Positions 1 through 5,921 are shown, numbered from the stretch's first letter. The stretch: DNA of 9,392 nt from an uncultured Lachnospiraceae bacterium (GCA_946630765.1 CAMOZF010000051.1:1-9392), one strand, 5' to 3'. The notes: generated by a model not told the origin, from the sequence alone. Made by a program: numbers and translations.

Positions 1-896
1 ATCGCGTAAGCCGAGAAGCTTTCGGTATTGAAGGATACCGTATTGCCGTCGGTTTCTGCGGAAAGGATCTCAGGGGTTTCCTTCTTCTCTTCGTCTTCCC
101 TGAAGTGAATGACTTCGAAATCTTCCGGGGTGTCATTTTCCTGAAGGAGTTCTACAACGACGTCTACCGGTGCTTCCGGCTGAAGGTGTGCGCCCTTCTG
201 ATCGACGATTGTGATGTCGAAGATCCGGGCAAATGCGAGGCTTTCCTGAGAAAGTGCCTCAAGAGAAGCGCTGTAGTAAGCTTCGTAAGCTTCTCCGAGA
301 AGCTCGGTGACGGAAAGCGCTGCGCCTTCCGGGATCTTCGCTTCTTCGGTGACTGCGACGCGGACTCTCACGTCGTATCCGTATAAAGCTTCCAGCGTTC
401 CGCAGAAGTATGCGGGGGCTTCTTCGGTTTCTGCAGTTTCTTCTGTGTTTTCGATGGCTTCGGTTTCCCCGGTGCTTTCTGCAGCTTCGGTTTCCTCTGC
501 ATGGGTTTCTTCGTTCTTAACTTCTTCAACAGCCGTTTCAGCGGCCTCGCTGCTTTCCACGATTTCTTCTGTATCTGTTTCGGCGGCTGCCGTTTCTGTC
601 GCCTGGGTTTCTTCAATATTTTCGATGACCGCTTCTGTCTCTTCCGTCACGATGTCGCCGCCATCCGCAATGTTTTCTTCTTCGATCACTTCGGGAAGGG
701 TTTCAGCAGGAAGATTTTCTTCACTCTGAGCGATATCCATGCCGGCGGTCTTCTCTGCCGTATCCAGCTCCAGGGTAATCGCCGGAAGGATCATCAGATA
801 GGTTGTAACAAAAATCATTACGGAAGAAAGCACAACAAACGCGGTGTGCTTCAGTCCTATTCTTCTCTTTCTGTTTGCAGCCTTAGTAGTTTTCAT
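1..896 (-). CDS. N-terminal part of a Glu/Thr-rich surface-exposed protein (3' end beyond window)
   Basis: The frame is open from ATG at 896-894 to the left edge, giving 298 codons. AGGAGA (901-906) lies four bases before the ATG and supports the start. Residues 1-17 are basic. Residues about 18-42 are hydrophobic and end in LPAITLE, a signal or anchor segment I know from many Clostridia adhesins carrying Cna-B or InlB-type repeats. Residues about 45-160 are low-complexity, rich in Glu, Thr and Ala, with recurring EETEA-like units. From about residue 162 a folded-looking domain follows, ending near NTESFSAYAI; similar 'SF(S)xYA' endings occur in surface-protein modules of this group. The protein is probably exported and displayed on the wall, but the LPXTG-type anchor would lie outside the window. 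The role (adhesin, mucin or matrix binding) is inference. The acidic linker probably acts as a stalk. Confidence 0.8.
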   Translation of the reverse strand, partial: MKTTKAANRKRRIGLKHTAFVVLSSVMIFVTTYLMILPAITLELDTAEKTAGMDIAQSEENLPAETLPEVIEEENIADGGDIVTEETEAVIENIEETQATETAAAETDTEEIVESSEAAETAVEEVKNEETHAEETEAAESTGETEAIENTEETAETEEAPAYFCGTLEALYGYDVRVRVAVTEEAKIPEGAALSVTELLGEAYEAYYSASLEALSQESLAFARIFDITIVDQKGAHLQPEAPVDVVVELLQENDTPEDFEVIHFREDEEKKETPEILSAETDGNTVSFNTESFSAYA

Positions 897-917
897 TTTC
901 TCTCCTGTTTTATTTGT

Positions 918-936
918 AAAAGATTGACAATCTTTT
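918..936. promoter_or_regulatory. Perfect 9-bp-arm palindrome, operator candidate
   Basis: AAAAGATTG and CAATCTTTT form a perfect inverted repeat around a single central base. It lies between the predicted -10 and the Shine-Dalgarno site of the surface-protein gene, at the likely transcription start. This is a usual place for a dimeric repressor site. It could also be a small hairpin in the 5' leader. It is not followed by a U-run in the direction of the gene, so it is a poor terminator. Confidence 0.5.
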
Positions 937-940
937 AACA

Positions 941-974
941 ATTATATTTTATCATGCACCGAAATTGCTTTCAA
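941..974 (-). promoter_or_regulatory. Probable promoter of the surface-protein gene
   Basis: On the minus strand TTGAAA (974-969) is followed after 17 bases by TAAAAT (951-946), which runs directly into TATAAT (946-941). The first pair has standard sigma-A spacing; the exact -10 hexamer is uncertain because the two overlap. Transcription would begin near 934-940, inside or at the edge of the palindrome at 918-936. A second TATAAT at 1030-1025 has only a TTGACG 21 bases upstream, so it is a poorer candidate. Confidence 0.5.
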
Positions 975-1050
975 GTACTTCACATTTTTTTCACACGCAA
1001 GTCTTACTTGCTTTTCTGATTCCTATTATAGACATGGGCCATCATATAAA

Positions 1051-1110
1051 GCGTCAAAAAAATCAAAAGCTTGCGGTTTTCGCATGTTTTTTTATGACTT
1101 TTATTGACGC
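1051..1110. repeat. Imperfect 60-bp dyad with inner mini-hairpin and A/T runs
   Basis: GCGTCAA (1051-1057) is the perfect inverse of TTGACGC (1104-1110), and the arms extend about seven more bases with two mismatches. Inside is a 4-bp TGCG/CGCA stem (1072-1084). Runs of seven A or T flank the inside on either side, so the unit could work as a weak two-way terminator that insulates the surface-protein gene from the element to its right. No strong GC stem is present, hence low confidence in any function. Confidence 0.35.
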
Positions 1111-1124
1111 CGCGTAAAATATAT

Positions 1125-1287
1125 GTAACCGTTCAGCTCCCTGGATAAAATGTCAAAATCGCGGATGGAACGCTTGCGTTCCAGACCGATTTGTGACGAT
1201 TTTATCCGAGGAGGTCTAGAGGCGAAGCCTCTCTGACCTCCGACATGAGAAATGCGCAGCATTTCGAATGGGGTGCTGAATAGTTAC
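1125..1287. ncRNA. 163-nt four-way-junction element (structured RNA or mobile palindromic repeat)
   Basis: Four nested helices can be read directly. P1 closes the unit: GTAAC/GTTAC (1125-1129 with 1283-1287), TTCAGC/GCTGAA (1132-1137 with 1275-1280) and CCC/GGG. P2 is a long arm: GGATAAAAT with ATTTTATCC (1143-1151, 1199-1207), GTCA/TGAC, AAATCG/CGATTT and an apical GGAACG/CGTTCC stem with a CTTG loop. P3 pairs GGAGGTC/GACCTCC (1210-1216, 1235-1241) and AGAGGC/GCCTCT with a GAA-containing loop. P4 pairs GAAATGC/GCATTTC (1249-1255, 1259-1265). So many matched arms within one bounded unit are not random. Because all arms are palindromic the fold is possible on either strand, and orientation is unresolved. 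It could be a non-coding RNA, a cis leader of the next ORF, or a MITE-like repeat with GTAAC termini. I have a vague memory of GTAACTATTCAGC ends recurring in gut Clostridia genomes; this is unverified. Confidence 0.65.
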
Positions 1288-1302
1288 AAATTTATAAAGA
1301 AA

Positions 1303-1770
1303 ATGTGCTCGTGTTGGACATCTGTCGGACAGTTTGTGGCAGGCTTTACGAAACAGATCCGGAACCTGAACAAATGGCTTCAGAGCAACAGGGAGATTTT
1401 CCATAAGGCCGTCAACACCCAATCCCCCGAATATAAAAAAGCTGTGAAAGAATATCGGCACAGGCTCGAGGTCTCGATGAACCGCGTGTCGGATTATCTG
1501 GACAAAAAGAACAGGGATTTTGAGCGGAACGGAAACAGACGTGACGATCCGGACAATCAGAAATGGGAGCAGCGCAGAATCCGCACCGCCCTTCACAGCT
1601 TCGACACCCTGAAGATGCTGCAGGGCAATAAAAAGCAGTCCGAAGCGCAGGCTCAGCGAAATGAAAAGCTCGAAGGCTACAAGGATACGCTCCTCTCCCT
1701 GCCCAGCCGGGCAATCTTCGATGCGGACAACAATCCCAAAAAGGCCGAACAGGGAGGAATTTCGCTGTAA
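1303..1770 (+). CDS. Unrecognised charged, alpha-helical protein, possibly 5'-truncated
   Basis: I do not recognise a family. From ATG 1303 the product is 155 residues. It is rich in Lys, Arg, Glu, Gln and Asn, with no signal peptide; the only marked hydrophobic stretch is around residues 8-14. Most of it looks helical, for example AVKEYRHRLEVSMNRVSDYL. The start is uncertain. There is no clear Shine-Dalgarno site before 1303, and the frame stays open back to a TGA at 1246-1248, with an alternative ATG at 1252 inside the structured element. The element may therefore have replaced the true 5' end, or it may be the leader of the gene. Coding is supported by amino-acid composition and by a strong terminator 12 bases after the stop. 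It could be a relic of a mobile element, but nothing in it proves that. Confidence 0.5.
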   Translation: MCSCWTSVGQFVAGFTKQIRNLNKWLQSNREIFHKAVNTQSPEYKKAVKEYRHRLEVSMNRVSDYLDKKNRDFERNGNRRDDPDNQKWEQRRIRTALHSFDTLKMLQGNKKQSEAQAQRNEKLEGYKDTLLSLPSRAIFDADNNPKKAEQGGISL

Positions 1771-1782
1771 AGATACCGACGC

Positions 1783-1828
1783 ACAAAGAGAACCGCACCA
1801 GGTGGCGCGGTTCTCTTTGTTTATGTTT
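1783..1828 (+). terminator. Strong rho-independent terminator, probably serving both convergent genes
   Basis: ACAAAGAGAACCGC (1783-1796) pairs perfectly with GCGGTTCTCTTTGT (1807-1820), a 14-bp stem with a 10-nt loop. A T-rich tail (TTATGTTTAT) follows on the plus strand. It lies between the stops of the plus-strand orphan ORF and the minus-strand AbiEii gene, whose stop is at 1829-1827, so it can end transcripts from both sides. The minus-direction tail is less U-rich. Confidence 0.85.
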
Positions 1829-2882
1829 ATGACATTCTGTATTCAGCCAAGAGGCGATCGGCAATTACAACATATCCGTACCCTGTCGGATCTGCTTTTC
1901 GGATCGTCTTAAGCAATATAAGATCCTTCTGTGTCAGCTTCTCCTGTTTGTACTGATCAGGATGATCGATTCGCTCAAACGGAGTTTCCGTCAAAAGACA
2001 TGCAGCCATACACAGCACTTTCGGAGCCATTCTTACCGCAAGTTCCATACTAAAGCCAGGGGTAAAAATATGCTGCTGTACATCCCGTGTTCCTTTAAGG
2101 TAATGCGGAAAATCATCTGCATCACTTTTTCCTCTTGAACAGATGCATACGGCAGCGCGAATTGTATCCTGAAGCACGTCCCTCACAGTAATTGTGAGCT
2201 CCCTGTATGATATTTCTGCCGCAGCAATGGCGTTATAGGTCTTTATGACACAGTCAAAGTCTGAAATTTCATCGATCAGCGTACACACATCATAGAACTG
2301 CTTTATCACTTCCATATCTTTGCCTGTGCCAAGAGGAATTCCTGTTGTGTGCGGGGCAAATGCAGTCAGTTTATCTCCCAGTACGCAATCCAAAGACGGC
2401 ATCGTGACCAGAAGATTCTCTCCTTCTGTTATAAGCAGGTCATTGCATATTTCCTTCTGAATCAACTTCTCGTAATGATTCTCTTCAAACAGAACATCCA
2501 GAAGAATATATAAAGTATCTCCGGCATTAATCGGAGAATCGTAAACGAATTTGAAATGTCTTTTCTCGATCTTTCCTCTTTGCTTCCGTTCCTGTTCGCC
2601 GCCGCTTTTGAAGGGAAATATGACAGATGCTTTACGAATGTATTCATCAATATCCGTCCCGGGATCAACAACAATGTCAATGTCCGTGGATAAACGCATC
2701 GGTTTTGACAGAAGCAGCATGAGACTGGTTCCGCCTTTGAAAGTAAATTTCAAGCCAACATTCACCAATGCTTCCAGCAAGCCGAATGCAAAGAGTGCCC
2801 GCTCGATCAGAACCGGATCCCGCCGGCTTTCATTCTGGAGTTGCCGGATATGGGCCTCATTATAGTTTTCCCTGCTGATCAT
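1827..2882 (-). CDS. abiEii: AbiEii-type nucleotidyltransferase toxin (type IV TA)
   Basis: The 351-residue product carries the signature of the AbiEii/AbiGii (DUF1814) nucleotidyltransferase family. The KGGTSL motif (49-54) and STDIDI (65-70) form the DNA polymerase beta-like active site, with D67 and D69 as likely metal ligands. The downstream LGDKLTAF (about 168-175, K171) and the KQFYDVCTL segment (about 194-202, D199) match motifs III and IV. Known family members block growth, and the related MenT toxins add nucleotides to tRNA 3' ends. Here the exact substrate is inferred. The ATG overlaps the stop of the upstream gene as ATGA (2879-2882), so translation is probably coupled, as is usual for antitoxin-toxin pairs. 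All expected motifs are intact and the length is near normal, so the gene looks functional. It acts in the cytoplasm, probably in phage defence or element maintenance. Confidence 0.9.
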   Translation of the reverse strand: MISRENYNEAHIRQLQNESRRDPVLIERALFAFGLLEALVNVGLKFTFKGGTSLMLLLSKPMRLSTDIDIVVDPGTDIDEYIRKASVIFPFKSGGEQERKQRGKIEKRHFKFVYDSPINAGDTLYILLDVLFEENHYEKLIQKEICNDLLITEGENLLVTMPSLDCVLGDKLTAFAPHTTGIPLGTGKDMEVIKQFYDVCTLIDEISDFDCVIKTYNAIAAAEISYRELTITVRDVLQDTIRAAVCICSRGKSDADDFPHYLKGTRDVQQHIFTPGFSMELAVRMAPKVLCMAACLLTETPFERIDHPDQYKQEKLTQKDLILLKTIRKADPTGYGYVVIADRLLAEYRMS

Positions 2883-3616
2883 AACTGTTCCTCCAGAAAC
2901 TTCGAAGCGTAAAGCTTCAGGACCTCTTTCAGCTTATTCTCTGCGCCTTTTCGTCTGGCATAACGCCACATGGTTTTTGTATCGATCAGGTATTTCTCGT
3001 TTACATCTTCATATAAACCAGCAAGCTCTTCCTGCGGTACGATCTGACTGAGGAGCTTATCCGCAGCAATATCGACAAGTATTTTTTCAATGCGTACATG
3101 CCACTGCGTCTCCTGCCCTTTCGGTGATTCGGAAGGCAGTCTTCCGACAACGATGCCATTATCTGTAATATATCGATAATACTCATCCGCGGACGGTTTT
3201 AAAAGGACACGGCCGGGATAAAGACGACGCAGGGTATCAAACACGAAATCAACAAGATCATTCTCCACGGAGACAAAAATAGCATTATGGGCAATCTGAT
3301 GATTGATGAATGTGTTCAGCTGGACCAGCTCAAAGATTTGAAAGAACGCCTCCGGGTATTCTTTCAGCACTTCATCTGCAATATGACAAGCTTCCTCAGA
3401 ATACCGGTAACGATAAGCCGCTTTCGTCTTTGCGGTTGTATATTGATTGCGGCCCATCCGTTGAATCATTCCATTTGAAAGGCTTTTTCTCAGTGCGTAT
3501 ACAGCCTGTTCTTCAGAAGCGCCCGAATTCAGGTCCTTATACGCATCTATGTAATCCTTTCTGGAAAATGATTCCCTTTGTATTATCCTGGGTGAGATCT
3601 GCTTCGAATCGAACAC
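2879..3616 (-). CDS. DUF6577-like putative antitoxin partner of the AbiEii toxin
   Basis: The product is 245 residues and lies directly upstream of the toxin gene with a 4-nt overlap, which is the antitoxin position. Translation starts at GTG (3616-3614). GGAGG (3627-3623) with a 6-base gap decides this start; the only nearby ATG (frame MWRR) stops at once. Residues about 15-65 look like a winged helix followed by a basic turn (RMGRNQYTTAKTKAAYRYRY). Residues 75-215 contain an acidic/aromatic mixed fold with LYPGRVLLKPS and DTKTMWRYARRKGAE. I recall the family as DUF6577, often found beside AbiEii genes; the name is from memory. It is expected to repress its own promoter and to neutralise the toxin's effect without tight binding, as in type IV systems. 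It is not a classical AbiEi by sequence, which makes the neighbouring AbiEi gene notable. Confidence 0.75.
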   Translation of the reverse strand: MFDSKQISPRIIQRESFSRKDYIDAYKDLNSGASEEQAVYALRKSLSNGMIQRMGRNQYTTAKTKAAYRYRYSEEACHIADEVLKEYPEAFFQIFELVQLNTFINHQIAHNAIFVSVENDLVDFVFDTLRRLYPGRVLLKPSADEYYRYITDNGIVVGRLPSESPKGQETQWHVRIEKILVDIAADKLLSQIVPQEELAGLYEDVNEKYLIDTKTMWRYARRKGAENKLKEVLKLYASKFLEEQL

Positions 3617-3634
3617 TTATCGCCTCCACATTTT

Positions 3635-3748
3635 CGCCATTTCGGCAGTAAATCGCGTTTTCTGCCGTAATGGCGTTTATTATAAACCGATGGCATAAAT
3701 AAATCAAGTTCATTCCGGCAGTATATTTATTTTTCTGCCGTTGTGGCG
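3635..3748 (-). promoter_or_regulatory. Promoter of the antitoxin-toxin pair bracketed by two long inverted-repeat operators
   Basis: On the minus strand TTGATT (3707-3702), a 17-base spacer and a perfect TATAAT (3684-3679) make a near-consensus sigma-A promoter. Site A (3635-3675) lies over the expected transcription start. Its arms CGCCATTTCGGCAG and CTGCCGTAATGGCG match inversely at 13 of 14 positions across a 13-bp spacer. Site B (3708-3748) begins one base upstream of the -35 and again has CGGCAG and CTGCCG cores 13 bp apart; its right arm extends to GTGGCG, its left arm is weaker. The two centres are 73 bp apart, close to seven helical turns, so bound dimers would sit on the same face. 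AbiEi-family antitoxins are known to repress cooperatively through paired inverted repeats, so autoregulation is likely. Which of the two putative antitoxins binds here is not decided by the sequence. Confidence 0.8.
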
Positions 3749-3787
3749 TATCAAAATGAAATTTCGGTTTCTCTTATTGTTGATAAG

Positions 3788-3804
3788 CAGCCGGTTTATG
3801 GCTG
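3788..3804 (-). terminator. Weak hairpin after the AbiEi gene
   Basis: CAGCC and GGCTG form a 5-bp stem with a 7-nt loop just past the AbiEi stop (minus strand). There is no proper U-run after it, so it would be an inefficient terminator. Read-through into the DUF6577-AbiEii pair is possible. Confidence 0.25.
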
Positions 3805-3823
3805 GGTTTAACAAAAAAGCAGT

Positions 3824-4423
3824 TTATAAAAGGACCTCTAAATAGATTCGTATCCTGTCTTCTATTCCGAACTGCTTTCCGTATTTCAGGAGCTTTCTCG
3901 TATTGGGATGATCCGAGAAGTATTTTTTAATTGCTTCGGAATACAATTGCGTATCTATGTCTTTTCGGCTACGGATCAGATCGCAGATGCAACGCTCTTT
4001 ATCATACAGCCTCACCTTGTTTCCCATGGGTGTCACTGTTTCGGCAGAGCCGATCTCATACAGGTCTTTTCGGACATAGTGGACGCTAAGATCCAGAAGA
4101 CTCTTTCGGATCCGTGACATATTTGTTCCGGAAGGGACCGTCACATCGAGATGATTTGGAACACGGTCAGACATTCCCCAAAGGTAAAGTGCTGTACCAT
4201 ATGAAAACAAAAGAACATGACTCCGGCTTTGAAGGATCGCGTATTCATCTGTAAGTGAATCAGGAAGAGCATAACGACCATGCCCGGTACGAATCAGAAG
4301 TAGTTTATCTACATAACTCTTCAAATGTACGCGACTGATTCCAGCTTCTTCAAGCTGTTTGGTTGTAAAACAACCATCATTCGCTTCCGCTATTGAATAT
4401 ATTTTATCCCAGATGTCAGACAT
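3824..4423 (-). CDS. abiEi: Stand-alone AbiEi-family antitoxin / transcriptional repressor
   Basis: This 199-residue protein fits the AbiEi family. An N-terminal winged helix (about 1-55) contains GCFTTKQLEEAGISRVHLKSYV and the wing GRYAL (49-53). The C-terminal part has the family features SYGTALYLWGMSDRVPNHLD, VTVPSG and DKERCICDLIRSR (about 141-153). AbiEi proteins bind promoter repeats through the winged helix and counteract the AbiEii toxin through the C-terminal domain. AGGGAG (4437-4432) before ATG 4423 supports the start. The promoter is only weakly visible (TATGAT at 4468-4463, TTTACA further up). The oddity is its neighbour: the next gene in the same direction is another antitoxin-like gene, 207 bp away and with its own promoter, not a toxin. 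It may cross-regulate that pair, or it may be left over from another abiE locus. Confidence 0.85.
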   Translation of the reverse strand: MSDIWDKIYSIAEANDGCFTTKQLEEAGISRVHLKSYVDKLLLIRTGHGRYALPDSLTDEYAILQSRSHVLLFSYGTALYLWGMSDRVPNHLDVTVPSGTNMSRIRKSLLDLSVHYVRKDLYEIGSAETVTPMGNKVRLYDKERCICDLIRSRKDIDTQLYSEAIKKYFSDHPNTRKLLKYGKQFGIEDRIRIYLEVLL

Positions 4424-4494
4424 GAATAAATCTCCCTGCTCTTACATTCGTGCTTATGTTTTATCATATTCAAGCGCATATGTAAATCATTTTC

Positions 4495-4528
4495 TAAACA
4501 AAAACCGTCCTCGCAAGCAAAGACGGTT
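4495..4528 (-). terminator. Rho-independent terminator of queA
   Basis: On the minus strand AACCGTC (4528-4522) pairs with GACGGTT (4509-4503) around a 12-nt loop, followed by a T-rich run (TTTTGTTTAG, from 4504 downwards). It lies about 25 bases after the queA stop and just before the AbiEi promoter region, so it separates the two minus-strand transcripts. Confidence 0.75.
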
Positions 4529-4552
4529 GTATTCATACATGTTTTTTGGGTT

Positions 4553-5578
4553 TCATTCTATCAACATCGCATCGCCAAAACTGAAAAACCGATATCTCTC
4601 TTTCACGGCTTCCTTATACGCGTTCAGGATATTTTCCCTTCCCGCAAGCGCCGAGACGAGCATGACGAGCGTCGACTGCGGAAGGTGGAAGTTCGTGATC
4701 AGGGCATCGAGGATCTTAAAGCGGTAGCCGGGGTAGATAAAGATCTCCGTCCAGCCGCTGCACTCGTGAAGTCTGCCGTTTTCGTCGGCTGCGGACTCGA
4801 TCGTGCGGCAGGAGGTTGTGCCGACGCAGATCACCCGGTGACCGGATTCTTTGGTGCGGTTGATGAGATCCGCCGCTTCCCGGGAGATCATGTAGAATTC
4901 GCTGTGCATGTGGTGCTCTTCGATCGTCTCGACCTTGACCGGCCGGAAGGTTCCGAGTCCTACATGAAGGGTGACCTCGGCGATGCCGACGCCCTTCTCG
5001 CGGATCCGCTGAAGAAGCTCCTCCGTGAAATGCAGGCCTGCCGTCGGCGCGGCGGCCGAGCCGTCGTGCTTTGCGTAGACGGTCTGGTAGCGGTTTTTGT
5101 CTTCAAGTTTGTGTGTGATATAGGGAGGAAGCGGCATTTCGCCGAGCGCGTCCAGCACCTCCTCGAATATGCCGTCGTAGGAGAACTCGATCAGGCGATT
5201 GCCTTCCTCCACGACGTCGATCACCTTTCCCCGAAGCTTCCCTTCACCGAAGACGATCTCCGTGCCGATCCGGCACTTTTTGCCGGGCTTTACCAGCGTC
5301 TCCCAGACCTGATCGCTTTTCCTTTTCAGAAGAAGCACCTCGATCGCGGCGCCGGTTCCTTCGCGGACGCCGTAGAGGCGCGCGGGAATCACGCGGGTGT
5401 TATTCAGCACGAGACAGTCGCCCGGCTGCAGCTCGTCGATGATATCGTGAAAGACGCTGTGCCGGATCGCTCCGGTATTTTTGTCCAGAATCATCAGGCG
5501 CGAATCGTCCCGCCGAAGCAGCGGGTCCTGCGCGATCAGTTCTTCCGGAAGTTCATAGTCAAAATCTTTTACATCCAT
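4553..5578 (-). CDS. queA: tRNA preQ1(34) S-adenosylmethionine ribosyltransferase-isomerase QueA
   Basis: QueA transfers and isomerises the ribosyl part of S-adenosylmethionine onto preQ1 at the wobble base of GUN-anticodon tRNAs, making epoxyqueuosine. It acts in the cytoplasm. The 341-residue product is the usual length and has the family blocks in order: [12 protein letters not shown] (8-19), [13 protein letters not shown] (56-68), GEMPLPPYI (146-154), [10 protein letters not shown] with PTAGLHFT (165-185), [10 protein letters not shown] (205-214), HSEFY (225-229), [10 protein letters not shown] (253-262) and [10 protein letters not shown] (295-304). The frame extends 12 codons further up, but the family N terminus ([11 protein letters not shown]) and GGAG (5592-5589) place the start at 5578. 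It is a monocistronic gene with its own promoter and terminator. Other queuosine genes such as tgt are not in the window. Confidence 0.97.
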   Translation of the reverse strand: MDVKDFDYELPEELIAQDPLLRRDDSRLMILDKNTGAIRHSVFHDIIDELQPGDCLVLNNTRVIPARLYGVREGTGAAIEVLLLKRKSDQVWETLVKPGKKCRIGTEIVFGEGKLRGKVIDVVEEGNRLIEFSYDGIFEEVLDALGEMPLPPYITHKLEDKNRYQTVYAKHDGSAAAPTAGLHFTEELLQRIREKGVGIAEVTLHVGLGTFRPVKVETIEEHHMHSEFYMISREAADLINRTKESGHRVICVGTTSCRTIESAADENGRLHECSGWTEIFIYPGYRFKILDALITNFHLPQSTLVMLVSALAGRENILNAYKEAVKERYRFFSFGDAMLIE

Positions 5579-5612
5579 GATAAGATAACTCCAATATAAA
5601 ATCTGCGTCCTC

Positions 5613-5642
5613 ATTATAGCACAGCTTCCCCGCTTCCATCAA
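5613..5642 (-). promoter_or_regulatory. queA promoter with extended -10
   Basis: On the minus strand TTGATG (5642-5637), an 18-base spacer and TATAAT (5618-5613) preceded by TGC make an extended -10 sigma-A promoter. The expected start is around 5606, giving a leader of roughly 28 bases before queA. A DnaA-box-like 9-mer (5656-5664) lies 13 bases upstream of the -35. Confidence 0.75.
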
Positions 5643-5655
5643 TGCAGAGAAAAAA

Positions 5656-5867
5656 TTATTCACAAAATGTGAGGCCCGAAAAAACTGCCTCAAAAGGCCC
5701 TGAAAGCCTGAATTCTGCCGGATTCCGGGTGGGACTTTTGCACATTGTCCACAGATTTCACATAATAGAATCTTGATAACTCCCCGGGAAGCACCTGCCA
5801 AAAGGCCCGAAAATGCGGCATTTTCGGGAAAAGACCTCATTTATCCACTTTTTCCACAGTATCCACA
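5656..5867 (+). promoter_or_regulatory. Cluster of five DnaA-box-like 9-mers, three in gapless tandem
   Basis: Measured against TTATCCACA, five plus-strand 9-mers each differ at one position: TTATTCACA (5656-5664), TTGTCCACA (5745-5753), TTATCCACT (5841-5849), TTTTCCACA (5850-5858) and GTATCCACA (5859-5867). The last three abut without a gap and share one orientation. By a rough count of one-mismatch 9-mers, fewer than 0.1 would be expected in this region by chance. The tandem trio ends 57 bases before the -10 of the DnaD-like gene, so DnaA control of the helicase-loading operon is the simplest reading. A secondary DnaA-titrating or replication-related site is also possible. Without dnaA, dnaN or an AT-rich unwinding tract I do not call it oriC. 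Confidence 0.65.
5806..5828. repeat. Strong GC/AT-mixed hairpin in the intergenic region
   Basis: CCCGAAAATG (5806-5815) pairs perfectly with CATTTTCGGG (5819-5828) around a 3-nt loop. There is no T-run on the plus side and only a short one (CCTTTTGG) on the minus side, so it is not a good terminator. It lies 12 bases before the tandem DnaA boxes. A regulator site or extruded cruciform is possible. Confidence 0.5.
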
Positions 5868-5921
5868 TTGAATTATCCCCTTTTCGGACTTTTCGCGGCA
5901 TCTTTTCTTTTTCTGTTTTTA

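Larger units (their letters stand above)
897..1302. other. Gene-free stretch between the surface-protein gene and the orphan ORF
   Basis: No credible coding frame spans these 406 bases. They hold, in order, the surface-protein ribosome site and promoter, a short hairpin (GCAAGT/ACTTGC, 997-1011), an imperfect dyad (1051-1110), and the 163-nt four-way-junction element (1125-1287). The spacers between them are AT-rich. Confidence 0.6.

Noticed and set aside
1125..1302. Retron-type or tracr-type RNA
   Set aside because: No reverse transcriptase, Cas gene or repeat array is near; the dyads alone do not support it.
1412..1864. Minus-strand frames across the orphan ORF
   Set aside because: Cys/Arg/Pro-rich shadow translation with no ribosome site; it also runs through the terminator hairpin.
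4685..5599. 304-codon plus-strand frame opposite queA
   Set aside because: It is the antisense of a clear queA and has no family motifs.
5579..5614. Longer queA start at 5614
   Set aside because: The known family N terminus begins at MDVKDFDY, and the extra codons overlap the likely promoter start.
5656..5867. Chromosomal origin of replication
   Set aside because: Boxes are present, but dnaA, dnaN and an AT-rich unwinding element are not seen, so only a DnaA-binding cluster is claimed.
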